Position numbers and translations under genes: made by a program
The notes under the pieces: generated by a model
Seen by the model: the letters and a program-made list of their open reading frames with translations, nothing else
What the model was told of the DNA's origin: nothing
Databases searched by the model: none
Part shown: positions 35,549-44,514 of the stretch, piece after piece
Layout: each line of letters starts with the position of its first letter
Position numbering within the stretch: position 1 is the first letter of the stretch
Source: Streptococcus mitis
GTDB taxonomy: Bacteria; Bacillota; Bacilli; Lactobacillales; Streptococcaceae
Assembly: GCF_001281025.1 (NCBI RefSeq)
Contig: NZ_CP012646.1
Coordinates: forward strand, 1,021,001 to 1,085,000
Length of the DNA: 64,000 nt
Direction: 5' to 3'

Positions 35549-35648
35549 CTTTTCTTCAACCCACTACAGTTGACAAAGAGCCTCTTTTTAATATACTATT
35601 TCCTCTAAAATAATTGAAATTATAGCCTGAATTTGATATGATATCTCT

Positions 35649-37040
35649 ATGGATAAAAGTAGAGCAAAACGTGTTGAGCACGATAAAAAGAGAATCGGTT
35701 TAATAGCCCTGGTAGCTATCTTTTCGGTAAGTATTTGTGTCCTTGGTTCAATGATTGGATACAAAGTATATACAAAGCAAAGTTTCGAACAAAAAATTGA
35801 GTCTTTAAAAAATGATAAAGATAATCAATTGAGTGAGGGAAATCAGAAAGATCATTTTCGTAAGGGACAAGCCGAAGTAATTGCCTATTATCCTCTCCAA
35901 GGGGAGCAAGTGATTTCGTCTATAAAGGGAATCATGACACAGGATATTAAAGACAATCTAGAGGATAAGGAAAATCTGGTTTTTTATTATACGGAGAAAC
36001 AGGATTCGACTTTAAAAGGGATTGTCAACCGAAGTGTGATGAAACAAGTCTATGATTTAACTTCGTCAAAAGTTGAAGAGACTGAAAAAACTAGTCTGGC
36101 AAAAGTACATTTGACAGAAGATGGTAAACCTTTTACACTTGATCAATTATTTTCAGATCCTAGTAAAGCCAAAGAGCAGTTGTTAAAAGAAATCACCACT
36201 TTCTTACAGGATAAGAAATTGGAGCAAGAAAAGATTGATCAAGTTGTTAAAGGCTTCTCTGACCAAGACTTGTCTGCATGGAATTTTGATTACAAGGATA
36301 GTCAGATTATCCTTTATCCAAGTCAGTCAGTTGAAAATCTAGATGAGATTGCCTTGCCGGTATCAAGTTTCTTTGAGGTTATTCAGTCCTCTTATTTATT
36401 AGATAAGGACGCAGAACTATATAAGGCTTATTATGAAAAGAAAAATCGTAAAGTAGTAGCCTTGACTTTTGATGATGGACCAAATCCTGCAACGACAAAT
36501 CAAGCATTAGATACACTTTCTAAGTATGGTATCAAGGCAACTTTCTTTGTTTTAGGTAAGAATGTTTCTGGAAATGAAGAGATTTTGAAACGTATGAAAT
36601 CGGATGGCCATGCTATTGGAAACCATAGTTGGAGTCATCCAGTGCTTTCAAAACTTTCCCTTGATGAAGCTAAAAAACAAATTACTGATACTGAGGATGC
36701 GCTAACTAAAGTGTTGGGTTCTAGTTCCAAACTCATGCGTCCGCCTTATGGAGCCATTACAGACGACATTCGCAATAGCTTAGATTTGAGCTTTATTATG
36801 TGGGATGTAGATAGTCTGGACTGGAAGAGTAAAAATGAAGCATCTATTTTGACAGAAATTCAGCGTGAAGTTAAGAATGGTTCTATTATTCTCATGCATG
36901 ATATCCATGCTGAAACAGTGAATGCTTTACCAAAGGTCATTGACTATTTGAAAGGTCAGGGTTATGACTTTGTGACCGTACCAGATTTGTTAGATTCTCG
37001 TCTTAAAGCTCACCAGCTTTACTACGACCGTGATCAATAA
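35649..37040 (+). CDS. pgdA: Peptidoglycan N-acetylglucosamine deacetylase
   Basis: The 463-residue protein removes acetyl groups from GlcNAc in peptidoglycan, which gives lysozyme resistance. It has an N-terminal membrane anchor (about residues 20-42: [19 protein letters not shown]), a middle domain, and a C-terminal NodB/CE4 domain with [11 protein letters not shown] (catalytic and metal Asp), [14 protein letters not shown] (metal His pair), RPPYGAIT and ILMHDIH. The layout matches pneumococcal PgdA. The promoter TATGAT lies near 35636. It lies just downstream of the insertion sequence. Confidence 0.93.
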   Translation: MDKSRAKRVEHDKKRIGLIALVAIFSVSICVLGSMIGYKVYTKQSFEQKIESLKNDKDNQLSEGNQKDHFRKGQAEVIAYYPLQGEQVISSIKGIMTQDIKDNLEDKENLVFYYTEKQDSTLKGIVNRSVMKQVYDLTSSKVEETEKTSLAKVHLTEDGKPFTLDQLFSDPSKAKEQLLKEITTFLQDKKLEQEKIDQVVKGFSDQDLSAWNFDYKDSQIILYPSQSVENLDEIALPVSSFFEVIQSSYLLDKDAELYKAYYEKKNRKVVALTFDDGPNPATTNQALDTLSKYGIKATFFVLGKNVSGNEEILKRMKSDGHAIGNHSWSHPVLSKLSLDEAKKQITDTEDALTKVLGSSSKLMRPPYGAITDDIRNSLDLSFIMWDVDSLDWKSKNEASILTEIQREVKNGSIILMHDIHAETVNALPKVIDYLKGQGYDFVTVPDLLDSRLKAHQLYYDRDQ

Positions 37041-37047
37041 TACACAA

Positions 37048-37096
37048 AATCTAAAGAGATAAGTTTTCCTTGAAAATTTGCCTCTTTGGATTTTCT
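37048..37096 (+). terminator. Terminator of pgdA
   Basis: AAATCTAAAGAG pairs with CTCTTTGGATT, with an inner AAGTTTTCC-TT-GAAAATTTG stem, then TTTTCTTC. It overlaps the leader of the next gene. Confidence 0.6.
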
Positions 37097-37117
37097 TCTA
37101 ATTTAGAAAGGAAAAAA

Positions 37118-37960
37118 ATGAAATCTTATATTTTAAACAATGACGTTACAATTCCAGTTCTAGGATTTGGAACCTGGAAAGCTGAAAATGGAGAGATTGC
37201 CTATCAAGCTGTTCTAGATGCTTTAAAGGCAGGCTATCGCCATATCGATACGGCAGCTATTTATAAAAATGAAGAAAGCGTTGGTCGTGCTATTCAAGAT
37301 AGTGGCGTTCCGCGTGAGGAAATTTTTGTAACCAGTAAACTCTGGAATACAAATCACAACTATGAGCAAGCTCGTCAGGCTTTTGAAGAGTCTTTAGAGA
37401 AGCTGGGCTTGGGATATTTGGATTTGTATTTGATTCATTGGCCAAATCCAAAACCGCTCAGAGAAAATAACCACTGGAAAATTCGAAATTCAGAAGTTTG
37501 GAGAGCGATGGAGGATCTTTACCTAGAAGGCAAAATCCGTGCTATCGGTGTTAGTAATTTTCTTCCCCATCATTTGGATGCCTTGCTTGAAACAGCAAAA
37601 ATTCTTCCAGCGGTCAATCAAGTTCGTTTGGCTCCAGGTGTGTATCAAGAGGAAGTCGTAGATTACTGTCGAGAAAAAGAAATTTTATTGGAAGCTTGGG
37701 GACCTTTTGGTCAGGGAGAACTGTTTGATAGCAAGGAAGTCCAAGAAATCGCAACAAATCACGGAAAGTCTGTTGCTCAGATAGCCTTGGCATGGAGCTT
37801 AGCAGAAGGATTTTTACCACTTCCGAAATCTGTCACAGCGTCTCGTATTCAGGCTAATCTTGATTGTTTCGGAATTGAGCTGAATCATGAGGAACGTGAA
37901 ACCTTAAAAACAATTGCTGTTCAGTCTGGTGCTCCACGAGTTGATGATATGGATTTCTAG
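37118..37960 (+). CDS. Aldo/keto reductase
   Basis: The 280-residue NADPH-dependent reductase has the AKR signatures: FGTWKAENGEIAYQA, GYRHIDTAAIYKNEESVG (catalytic Asp and Tyr), FVTSKLWNTNH (catalytic Lys), YLDLYLIHWP (catalytic His) and a C-terminal LPKSVTASRIQANLD (cofactor-binding). The substrate is uncertain; related enzymes reduce methylglyoxal or other short carbonyls. The ATG at 37118 has AGAAAGGAAA upstream; the in-frame start at 37070 would overlap the pgdA terminator. It is likely transcribed by itself. Confidence 0.9.
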   Translation: MKSYILNNDVTIPVLGFGTWKAENGEIAYQAVLDALKAGYRHIDTAAIYKNEESVGRAIQDSGVPREEIFVTSKLWNTNHNYEQARQAFEESLEKLGLGYLDLYLIHWPNPKPLRENNHWKIRNSEVWRAMEDLYLEGKIRAIGVSNFLPHHLDALLETAKILPAVNQVRLAPGVYQEEVVDYCREKEILLEAWGPFGQGELFDSKEVQEIATNHGKSVAQIALAWSLAEGFLPLPKSVTASRIQANLDCFGIELNHEERETLKTIAVQSGAPRVDDMDF

Positions 37961-37975
37961 AAAATCATAAAAAAA

Positions 37976-38004
37976 TTGTACATTGTTCTAATTTTTGATA
38001 TAAT
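37976..38004 (+). promoter_or_regulatory. Promoter of the T-box operon
   Basis: TTGTAC (37976-37981) and TATAAT (37999-38004) are 17 bases apart. Confidence 0.75.
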
Positions 38005-38007
38005 AGT

Positions 38008-38205
38008 CAGCAGGAAAGAAAGTCTTATGGCGTTCTTCAAGCGAGCTTGGGATAGTGGGAGCCAAGTAGGACAAAATAAAGAGCTGGCGCTTTCTGTAGT
38101 ATTTTCAAAAACAATGAAGTAATAAATTAGGGTGGAACCGCGTTTTTGACGCCCCTAGGTTAAATCAACCTAGGATTGTCGGACGCGGTTCTTTCGCTTA
38201 TTCAG
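38008..38205 (+). promoter_or_regulatory. Glycine T-box riboswitch
   Basis: The conserved T-box motif AGGGTGGAACCGCG lies at 38129-38142. The terminator pairs GAACCGCGT with ACGCGGTTC around an inner CCTAGGTT/AACCTAGG hairpin. Stem I base is CAGGAAAG with CTTTCTG, and the specifier loop shows GGC (38086-38088), a glycine codon. Uncharged tRNA-Gly would stabilise the antiterminator and switch on the operon 38232-42177. Confidence 0.9.
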
Positions 38206-38231
38206 TCTATTATGTGAAAGAAAGGAGAGAC

Positions 38232-38993
38232 GTGGAAAACCTTTATCTTGTAAAAGACGATAGTCAACTAGCTGCATTTCGTGAGTTTGTAGTAAGAAAT
38301 ACTGAAAAGTTGAAAGATTATCAATCTTTTTTAAAGAATGAACTTGCAGTCTGTGATTTACCGCAAGCCGTTATTTGGTCAAGTTTTAATGCTGCTACAC
38401 AGATTATTAGGGAAAGTGCTGTTCCAGCCTATACAAATAATAGACGAATAGTTATGACGCCTGATTTAGCTGTTTGGAAAGAGTTGTATTTGTATCAGTT
38501 GATGGACTACGAGTGTTCTCAGCAAACTCAAGCAATAGAAAGTCACTATCATTCTTTATCTGAAAATTTCCTCTTACAGATTGTAGGACATGAGTTAGCT
38601 CATTGGTCGGAGTATTTTTTAGATGATTTTGATGGTTACGACTCTTATATCTGGTTCGAAGAGGGTATGGTTGAATATATTAGTCGCAAGTATTTCTTGA
38701 CAGAAGAGGAATTTCAAGCGGAAAAAATTTGTAATCAATCTCTTGTAGAACTTTTTCAGAAGAAGTATGGTTGGCATTCATTGAATGATTTTGGTTCTTC
38801 GACTTATGATAAGAACTATGCAAGTATTTTTTACGAATACTGGCGTAGTTTTTTGACAATAGATAAGTTGGTAGAAAATCTAGGTAGTGTACAAGCGGTC
38901 TTCGATTCTTATCATTTATGGGCAAATACAGATAAAACTCTTCCCTTGTTAAATTGGTTTGTTCAGCAGAAATTAATTGAAAAAGAAATATAA
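38232..38993 (+). CDS. Putative zinc metalloprotease (gluzincin-type HExxH) in the glyQS operon
   Basis: The 253-residue protein has HELAH (His120, Glu121, His124) and, about 20 residues on, WFEEGMVEYIS, which fits the third-ligand Glu of peptidase MA/M1-like gluzincins. No signal peptide is seen, so it is probably cytosolic. The start is GTG 38232 with AAAGGAG 4-5 bases upstream; another GTG at 38214 lies in the same frame. It is the first gene after the glycine T-box and only 18 bases before glyQ. Its substrate is unknown. Confidence 0.75.
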   Translation: MENLYLVKDDSQLAAFREFVVRNTEKLKDYQSFLKNELAVCDLPQAVIWSSFNAATQIIRESAVPAYTNNRRIVMTPDLAVWKELYLYQLMDYECSQQTQAIESHYHSLSENFLLQIVGHELAHWSEYFLDDFDGYDSYIWFEEGMVEYISRKYFLTEEEFQAEKICNQSLVELFQKKYGWHSLNDFGSSTYDKNYASIFYEYWRSFLTIDKLVENLGSVQAVFDSYHLWANTDKTLPLLNWFVQQKLIEKEI

Positions 38994-39011
38994 AAACTAA
39001 AGGAGTAAACA

Positions 39012-39929
39012 ATGTCTAAGAAATTAACATTTCAAGAAATTATTTTGACTTTGCAACAATTTTGGAATGATCAAGGTTGTATGCTTATGCAGGCTTATGA
39101 CAACGAAAAAGGTGCGGGAACAATGAGTCCTTACACTTTCCTTCGTGCTATCGGACCTGAGCCATGGAATGCGGCTTATGTAGAGCCATCACGTCGTCCT
39201 GCTGACGGTCGTTACGGGGAAAACCCTAATCGTCTCTACCAACACCACCAATTCCAGGTGGTTATGAAACCTTCTCCATCAAACATCCAAGAACTTTACC
39301 TTGAGTCTTTGGAAAAATTGGGAATCAATCCTTTGGAACATGATATTCGTTTCGTTGAGGATAACTGGGAAAATCCATCTACTGGTTCAGCTGGTCTTGG
39401 ATGGGAAGTTTGGCTTGACGGTATGGAAATCACTCAGTTCACTTACTTCCAACAAGTAGGTGGATTGGCAACTGGCCCTGTGACTGCGGAAGTTACCTAT
39501 GGTTTGGAGCGTTTGGCTTCTTACATTCAAGAAGTAGACTCTGTCTATGATATCGAGTGGGCTGATGGTGTAAAATACGGAGAAATCTTTATCCAGCCTG
39601 AGTATGAGCACTCAAAATATTCATTTGAAATTTCAGATCAAGAAATGTTGCTGGAAAACTTTGATAAGTTTGAAAAAGAAGCTGGTCGTGCCTTGGAAGA
39701 AGGATTAGTGCACCCTGCCTATGACTATGTTCTCAAATGTTCACATACCTTTAACCTGCTTGATGCGCGTGGTGCCGTATCTGTAACAGAGCGCGCAGGC
39801 TATATCGCTCGTATCCGTAACTTGGCCCGTGTCGTAGCCAAAACCTTTGTCGCAGAACGAAAACGCCTAGGCTACCCACTTTTGGATGAAGAAACAAGAG
39901 CTAAACTCCTAGCAGAAGACGCGGAATAA
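39012..39929 (+). CDS. glyQ: Glycyl-tRNA synthetase alpha subunit
   Basis: The 305-residue catalytic subunit of the alpha2beta2 enzyme charges tRNA-Gly. It has [24 protein letters not shown] (seen as [17 protein letters not shown]), the class II motif [26 protein letters not shown] and [18 protein letters not shown] lies upstream. It is under the glycine T-box. A 211-base structured gap separates it from glyS. Confidence 0.97.
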   Translation: MSKKLTFQEIILTLQQFWNDQGCMLMQAYDNEKGAGTMSPYTFLRAIGPEPWNAAYVEPSRRPADGRYGENPNRLYQHHQFQVVMKPSPSNIQELYLESLEKLGINPLEHDIRFVEDNWENPSTGSAGLGWEVWLDGMEITQFTYFQQVGGLATGPVTAEVTYGLERLASYIQEVDSVYDIEWADGVKYGEIFIQPEYEHSKYSFEISDQEMLLENFDKFEKEAGRALEEGLVHPAYDYVLKCSHTFNLLDARGAVSVTERAGYIARIRNLARVVAKTFVAERKRLGYPLLDEETRAKLLAEDAE

Positions 39930-40140
39930 AGAAAGTGACAAATTACGAAAATGGGCGAACAGTGTGAGCCCTGAACCAGTTGCCGCAGTGATGAAGGTAT
40001 CCTTAGTGAAACTAAGGATACTAGGCAAAATTGGAGACTTTTGGCTCCAATTTTAGCAATGAAACAACGAAGTTGGTTGCTTGCGTGCCAATCACATAAG
40101 GCAAACTGGAAAATAAAAAGATATTTTTCGGAGAAAAAAC
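39930..40140 (+). other. Structured spacer between glyQ and glyS
   Basis: Two strong hairpins lie in this gap: GTATCCTTAGT-GAA-ACTAAGGATAC (about 39998-40022) and AAAATTGGAG...CTCCAATTTT (about 40028-40054). The second has a T-run but is followed by AGCAATG. No gene was found. They may act as processing sites or partial terminators. Confidence 0.5.
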
Positions 40141-42177
40141 ATGACAAAAAACTTATTAGTAGAACTCGGTCTTGAAGAATTACCAGCCTACGTAGTAACA
40201 CCAAGTGAAAAACAACTAGGCGAAAAAATGGCAGTCTTCCTCAAGGAAAACCGCCTGTCTTTTGAAGCTATTCAGACCTTCTCAACACCACGTCGTTTGG
40301 CTGTTCGTGTAACTGGTCTTGCAGACAAACAGTCTGATTTGACAGAAGATTTCAAGGGGCCAGCAAAGAAAATTGCCTTGGATAGTGATGGAAACTTCAC
40401 CAAAGCAGCTCAAGGATTTGTCCGTGGAAAAGGATTGACTGTTGAAGATATCGAATTCCGTGAAATCAAGGGTGAAGAATATGTCTATGTCACTAAGGAA
40501 GAAATTGGTCAAGCAGTTGAAGCCATTGTTCCTGGTGTTGTAGATGTCTTGAAGTCACTGACTTTCCCTGTCAGCATGCACTGGGCTGGAAATAGTTTTG
40601 AATACATCCGCCCTGTTCACACCTTAACTGTTCTCTTGGATGAGCAAGAGTTTGATTTGGATTTCCTTGATATCAAGGGAGGTCGTGTGAGCCGTGGTCA
40701 TCGTTTCTTGGGGAAAGAAACCAAAATTCAGTCAGCATTGAGCTATGAAGAAGATCTTCGTGCACAATTTGTAATAGCAGATCCACGTGAACGAGAGCAA
40801 ATGATTGTTGACCAAATCAAAGCAATCGAAGCTGAGCATAGTGTACGCATCGAGATTGATGCTGACTTGCTTAATGAAGTCTTGAACTTGGTTGAATACC
40901 CAACTGCCTTTATGGGAAGTTTTGATGCCAAATACCTTGAAGTTCCAGAAGAAGTTTTGGTGACTTCAATGAAAGAACACCAACGTTACTTTGTTGTTCG
41001 TGATCAAGATGGTAAACTATTGCCAAACTTTATTTCTGTCCGTAACGGAAATGCAGAGCATTTGGAAAATGTCATTAAAGGAAATGAAAAAGTCTTGGTA
41101 GCCCGCTTGGAAGACGGTGAATTCTTCTGGCGTGAAGACCAAAAATTGGTCATTTCAGATCTTGTTGAAAAATTAAACAATGTGACTTTCCATGAGAAAA
41201 TTGGTTCCCTTCGTGAACACATGATTCGTACTGGTCAGATTGCTATTCTCTTGGCAGAAAAAGCAGGATTGTCAGCGGATGAAACGATTGATCTAGCCCG
41301 TGCAGCAGCCATTTACAAGTTTGACTTGTTGACAGGTATGGTTGGTGAATTTGACGAGCTCCAAGGAATTATGGGGGAGAAATATGCCCTTCTTGCTGGT
41401 GAAACTCCAGCAGTGGCAGTTGCTATTCGTGAACACTACATGCCTACATCAGCTGAAGGAGAACTTCCAGAGAGCAAGGTCGGTGCAGTGCTTGCCATTG
41501 CAGATAAATTGGATACGATATTGAGTTTCTTCTCAGTAGGCTTGATTCCATCAGGTTCTAATGACCCTTATGCCCTTCGTCGTGCGACCCAAGGTGTGGT
41601 TCGTATCTTGGATGCCTTTGGTTGGCACATTGCTATGGATGAGTTGATTGATAGCCTTTATGCTTTGAAATTTGACAGTTTGACTTATGAAAATAAGACA
41701 GAGGTTATGGAATTTATCAAGGCTCGTGTTGATAAGATGATGGGCTCTACTCCAAAAGATATTAAGGAAGCCGTTCTTGCAGGGTCAAACTTTGTTGTGG
41801 CGGATATGTTGGAAGCAGCAAGTGCTCTTGTAGAAGCAAGCAAGGGAGAAGACTTTAAACCATCTGTTGAATCACTTTCTCGTGCCTTTAACTTGGCTGA
41901 GAAGGCAGAAGGAGTTGCTACAGTTGATTCAGCACTTTTTGAAAATGACCAAGAAAAAGCTTTGGCGGAAGCAGTAGAATCACTTATTTTATCAGGATCC
42001 GCAAGTCAGCAATTGAACCAACTCTTTGCTCTTAGCCCAGTCATTGATGCATTCTTTGAGAATACCATGGTTATGGCTGAAAATGAAGCAGTCCGTCAAA
42101 ATCGTTTGGCAATCTTGTCACAACTAACCAAGAAAGCAGCTAAGCTCGCTCGTTTTAACCAAATCAATACTAAATAA
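40141..42177 (+). CDS. glyS: Glycyl-tRNA synthetase beta subunit
   Basis: The 678-residue beta subunit begins [16 protein letters not shown] and has the family motifs [27 protein letters not shown] and a C-terminal anticodon-binding DALR-like helical region. It binds tRNA for GlyQ. TTCGGAGAAAAAAC precedes the ATG (ribosome site GGAG). It is the last synthetase gene of the T-box operon. Confidence 0.97.
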   Translation: MTKNLLVELGLEELPAYVVTPSEKQLGEKMAVFLKENRLSFEAIQTFSTPRRLAVRVTGLADKQSDLTEDFKGPAKKIALDSDGNFTKAAQGFVRGKGLTVEDIEFREIKGEEYVYVTKEEIGQAVEAIVPGVVDVLKSLTFPVSMHWAGNSFEYIRPVHTLTVLLDEQEFDLDFLDIKGGRVSRGHRFLGKETKIQSALSYEEDLRAQFVIADPREREQMIVDQIKAIEAEHSVRIEIDADLLNEVLNLVEYPTAFMGSFDAKYLEVPEEVLVTSMKEHQRYFVVRDQDGKLLPNFISVRNGNAEHLENVIKGNEKVLVARLEDGEFFWREDQKLVISDLVEKLNNVTFHEKIGSLREHMIRTGQIAILLAEKAGLSADETIDLARAAAIYKFDLLTGMVGEFDELQGIMGEKYALLAGETPAVAVAIREHYMPTSAEGELPESKVGAVLAIADKLDTILSFFSVGLIPSGSNDPYALRRATQGVVRILDAFGWHIAMDELIDSLYALKFDSLTYENKTEVMEFIKARVDKMMGSTPKDIKEAVLAGSNFVVADMLEAASALVEASKGEDFKPSVESLSRAFNLAEKAEGVATVDSALFENDQEKALAEAVESLILSGSASQQLNQLFALSPVIDAFFENTMVMAENEAVRQNRLAILSQLTKKAAKLARFNQINTK

Positions 42178-42218
42178 ACTCAGTCAAACGGACTGTATCT
42201 TATCACAAAGGAGAAGAA

Positions 42219-42476
42219 ATGGATCCGAAAAAAATCGCTCGTATCAACGAGCTTGCCAAAAAGAAAAAAACAGAAGGCTTAACTTCTGCTGAAAAAGTGG
42301 AACAAGCTAAACTTCGTGAGGAGTATATCGAAGGCTATCGTCGCTCTGTTCGTCACCACATTGAAGGGATCAAAATTGTGGACGAAGAAGGAAACGATGT
42401 TACACCAGAGAAACTACGTCAAGTCCAACGTGAAAAAGGATTACATGGTCGTAGTCTCGACGACCCAAATTCATAA
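42219..42476 (+). CDS. UPF0291/DUF896 small protein
   Basis: The 85-residue protein ([38 protein letters not shown], seen here in part) belongs to the YnzC/DUF896 family of small two-helix cytosolic proteins, some of which are linked to SOS response in Bacillus. Its function is unknown. AAAGGAG precedes the ATG. It lies 41 bases after glyS and may share its transcript. A bidirectional terminator follows. Confidence 0.85.
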   Translation: MDPKKIARINELAKKKKTEGLTSAEKVEQAKLREEYIEGYRRSVRHHIEGIKIVDEEGNDVTPEKLRQVQREKGLHGRSLDDPNS

Positions 42477-42517
42477 TAAATATTCTTTCTTTTAACAAGG
42501 ATAGATAAAATAATAAC

Positions 42518-42554
42518 CAAAAGACTAGCAGTTTTTGTCTGCTAGTCTTTTTAT
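42518..42554. terminator. Bidirectional terminator between the DUF896 gene and the flavin reductase gene
   Basis: AAAGACTAGCAG-TTTTTGT-CTGCTAGTCTTT with T-run. It serves the converging genes on both strands. Confidence 0.85.
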
Positions 42555-42592
42555 CACTAAAAAAGGAACCAAGATGGTTCCCAAAGCTATTA

Positions 42593-43831
42593 TTAGTTAC
42601 TTGCGCCAGATGTAGCGTCTGCGCCACCACCGTGGCCTCCAGCATCACCTGAATCTGAAGCTCCAGATGTGGCATCTGCACTGCCATGTCCTCCAGCAGG
42701 AGCTGCAGCATTTCCACCGACTAGACGTTGACCAGTCGTATTGAGGTACCAGTCAAGCCATGGTTGGAAATTAAAGATAATCTCATTGATTCCAGCATAT
42801 GAACCATCTGGGTAATACATTGCTTGGTAATTATGGGTATTAATAACGCCTTCTGGTGTTCCTGGTACAATTGTACGGACATATTCTTGGTCCCCATTAC
42901 GCAATACGCCGACAACCCATTCAACGTTTTTCATTCTAGAATCTGGCAATGTACCGTGTACTGTTCCTAATCTGTTTCCTGATTGAGCACGGACACGTTT
43001 ACCAAACATTGTATCTGGGTCTTGGTGTGCGTTATTAAAGTACAAGAATTGATTATTATCATCTGCAAATGTTAATTCAAATGGCATTGCCTTCAAGAAC
43101 ATGTCAATTTGGTTAACTGTCAAGATACCGTGGTCTAATTTAACGTAAGTATCACCAGAAACAGCTCCAACAAGTTCAGCTGCTTTTTCTACCCATTCAG
43201 GATCGTCTGGATCAACACCTTGAATTGTAGTTGCAATTGAATTTGTACAATATAAATCTTCTGGTGCAATTGGTTTTGGTTTTTTCAATTTTGAAACGAC
43301 TCCCACATATTTTACAAAGTTGTCCAAGCATGTTTCAAGGAAATTAACAGTTCCTTCATTTGTGATATTTCCATTAACATCAAAAGCTTCTTTAGCTTTA
43401 CCGAGAAGGAATTCATTTCCTGGAAGTGTGTAGGCATTGACACCTGGGGCATCAAGAATCTTACGAAGGTGAACTTGGGCACGAGAAGTACCTTGGTCGT
43501 AGTAAGAAGCACCCACAATCATGACTGGCTTGTTTTCAAATGGATGAACTTCGTATGAAAGCCATTCAAGAACTGATTTAAGAGAAGCTGAGATTGTGTG
43601 GTTATGCTCAGGAGTAGCAATGATAACACCATCAGCACGAGTAATTCTGTTATACAAGAGACGTAATTGGAAACTTTCATCCCATTTTTCGTCTTGGTTG
43701 AACATTGGAACTTCGTCAATTTCGAGAACTTCTAATTCAAATTTGAGTTTGAAGTGACGACGGATGAATTCCAAGAGTTTACGGTTATATGATTGATCGT
43801 AGTTTGATCCTACAAGTCCAACAAATTTCAT
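42593..43831 (-). CDS. NADPH-dependent FMN reductase with C-terminal flavinylation motifs
   Basis: The 412-residue protein has an N-terminal flavodoxin-like FMN reductase domain (about 1-185: KFVGLVGSNYDQSYNRKLLEF, seen as VGLVGSNYDQSYNRK; ATPEHNHTISASLKSVLEWL; VGASYYDQGTSRAQVHLRKI), a PAS-like middle domain (about 215-370) and a low-complexity Gly/Ala/His/Asp tail. The tail holds two copies of DATSGAS (386-392 and 405-411), matching the ApbE target pattern Dxx(S/T)GA(S/T). Ribosome site AGGAG on the minus strand. The gene precedes a second FMN reductase and is near apbE on the same strand. Confidence 0.85.
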   Translation of the reverse strand: MKFVGLVGSNYDQSYNRKLLEFIRRHFKLKFELEVLEIDEVPMFNQDEKWDESFQLRLLYNRITRADGVIIATPEHNHTISASLKSVLEWLSYEVHPFENKPVMIVGASYYDQGTSRAQVHLRKILDAPGVNAYTLPGNEFLLGKAKEAFDVNGNITNEGTVNFLETCLDNFVKYVGVVSKLKKPKPIAPEDLYCTNSIATTIQGVDPDDPEWVEKAAELVGAVSGDTYVKLDHGILTVNQIDMFLKAMPFELTFADDNNQFLYFNNAHQDPDTMFGKRVRAQSGNRLGTVHGTLPDSRMKNVEWVVGVLRNGDQEYVRTIVPGTPEGVINTHNYQAMYYPDGSYAGINEIIFNFQPWLDWYLNTTGQRLVGGNAAAPAGGHGSADATSGASDSGDAGGHGGGADATSGASN

Positions 43832-43849
43832 TCTTTTTGGTCTCCTATC

Positions 43850-44455
43850 TTACAAATTTTCCCAGTCAAAGTCTTCGGCATCTTTGCGAAGTAGTGCTTG
43901 TGCGTTACGCAATTTTTCTGTGATTTTTACAAAGATACGGAAGTCGTCAAAAGTAGCATCCAGTTTTTTGATAACATCAAGATCCACTAGGTCTCCACTT
44001 GGGTTGAAGGCTTGAAGAGAATGTGAAAGCAAGAATTCATCTGGAAGGACACTTGCTTTAATTTCTGGAGCATTCAAGATTTGGCGAAGTTGTAATTGGG
44101 CACGTGATGAACCAAGCGTACCGTAAGAAGCACCAGTAATCATGATTGGTTTGTTCAAAAGTGGGTAAATACCGTATGACAACCAAGCAAGAGCGCTCAT
44201 CAAAACAGCTGGGATAGAGTGGTCATACTCAGGAGTACCGATAATAACGCCATCTGCCTCTTCAATTTTAGCAGCTATTTCTAGAATTTCAGCAGGTACT
44301 TGCTTGTCAGCTGGTTTATTGAAGACAGGAATGTCTTTAATTTCAACAAGTTCAATTTCAGCTTTTTCAGCAAAGTGTTTTTGCATGTATTGAAGCAATT
44401 GGCGGTTTGTAGAACGTTTTGAATTTGTTCCAACAATAGCAATAAGTTTTAACAT
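43850..44455 (-). CDS. NADPH-dependent FMN reductase, short form
   Basis: The 201-residue flavoprotein has the flavodoxin-like reductase motifs KLIAIVGTNSKRSTNRQLL, GTPEYDHSIPAVLMSALAWL and TGASYGTLGSSRAQLQLRQIL, closely similar to the first domain of its neighbour. It lacks a PAS domain and the flavinylation tail. It probably passes electrons from NAD(P)H to flavin. AAAGGAAAT precedes the ATG on the minus strand. It lies between apbE and the long FMN reductase on the same strand, so the three form a likely unit. Confidence 0.9.
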   Translation of the reverse strand: MLKLIAIVGTNSKRSTNRQLLQYMQKHFAEKAEIELVEIKDIPVFNKPADKQVPAEILEIAAKIEEADGVIIGTPEYDHSIPAVLMSALAWLSYGIYPLLNKPIMITGASYGTLGSSRAQLQLRQILNAPEIKASVLPDEFLLSHSLQAFNPSGDLVDLDVIKKLDATFDDFRIFVKITEKLRNAQALLRKDAEDFDWENL

Positions 44456-44514
44456 GAGATTTCCTTTCTCTTTTTACATAATACAATTTTAGAACTCCAT
44501 TGAAACATCTATTT

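Larger units (their letters stand above)
34168..35582 (+). mobile_element. Complete ISL3-family insertion sequence (IS1167/IS1193-like)
   Basis: The 1415-bp element has terminal inverted repeats that begin GGCTCT and share TGTAGTGGGT (left 34168-34191; right complement of 35559-35582). It is flanked by an exact 8-bp duplication TCTTTTTA (34160-34167 and 35583-35590). Eight-base duplications and this transposase type are those of the ISL3 family. Intact ends, transposase and duplications indicate a recent insertion. Confidence 0.92.

Noticed and set aside
34168..35582. The insertion sequence as the direct cause of the metK-pgdA junction
   Set aside because: Matching 8-bp duplications on both sides show simple insertion after the junction already existed.
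38214..38231. GTG 38214 as the start of the metalloprotease-like gene
   Set aside because: AAAGGAG lies after it and fits GTG 38232 instead.
38820..38840. TACGAATA, the late-competence (ComX) box
   Set aside because: It lies inside the metalloprotease-like coding region with no gene start after it, so it is most likely chance.
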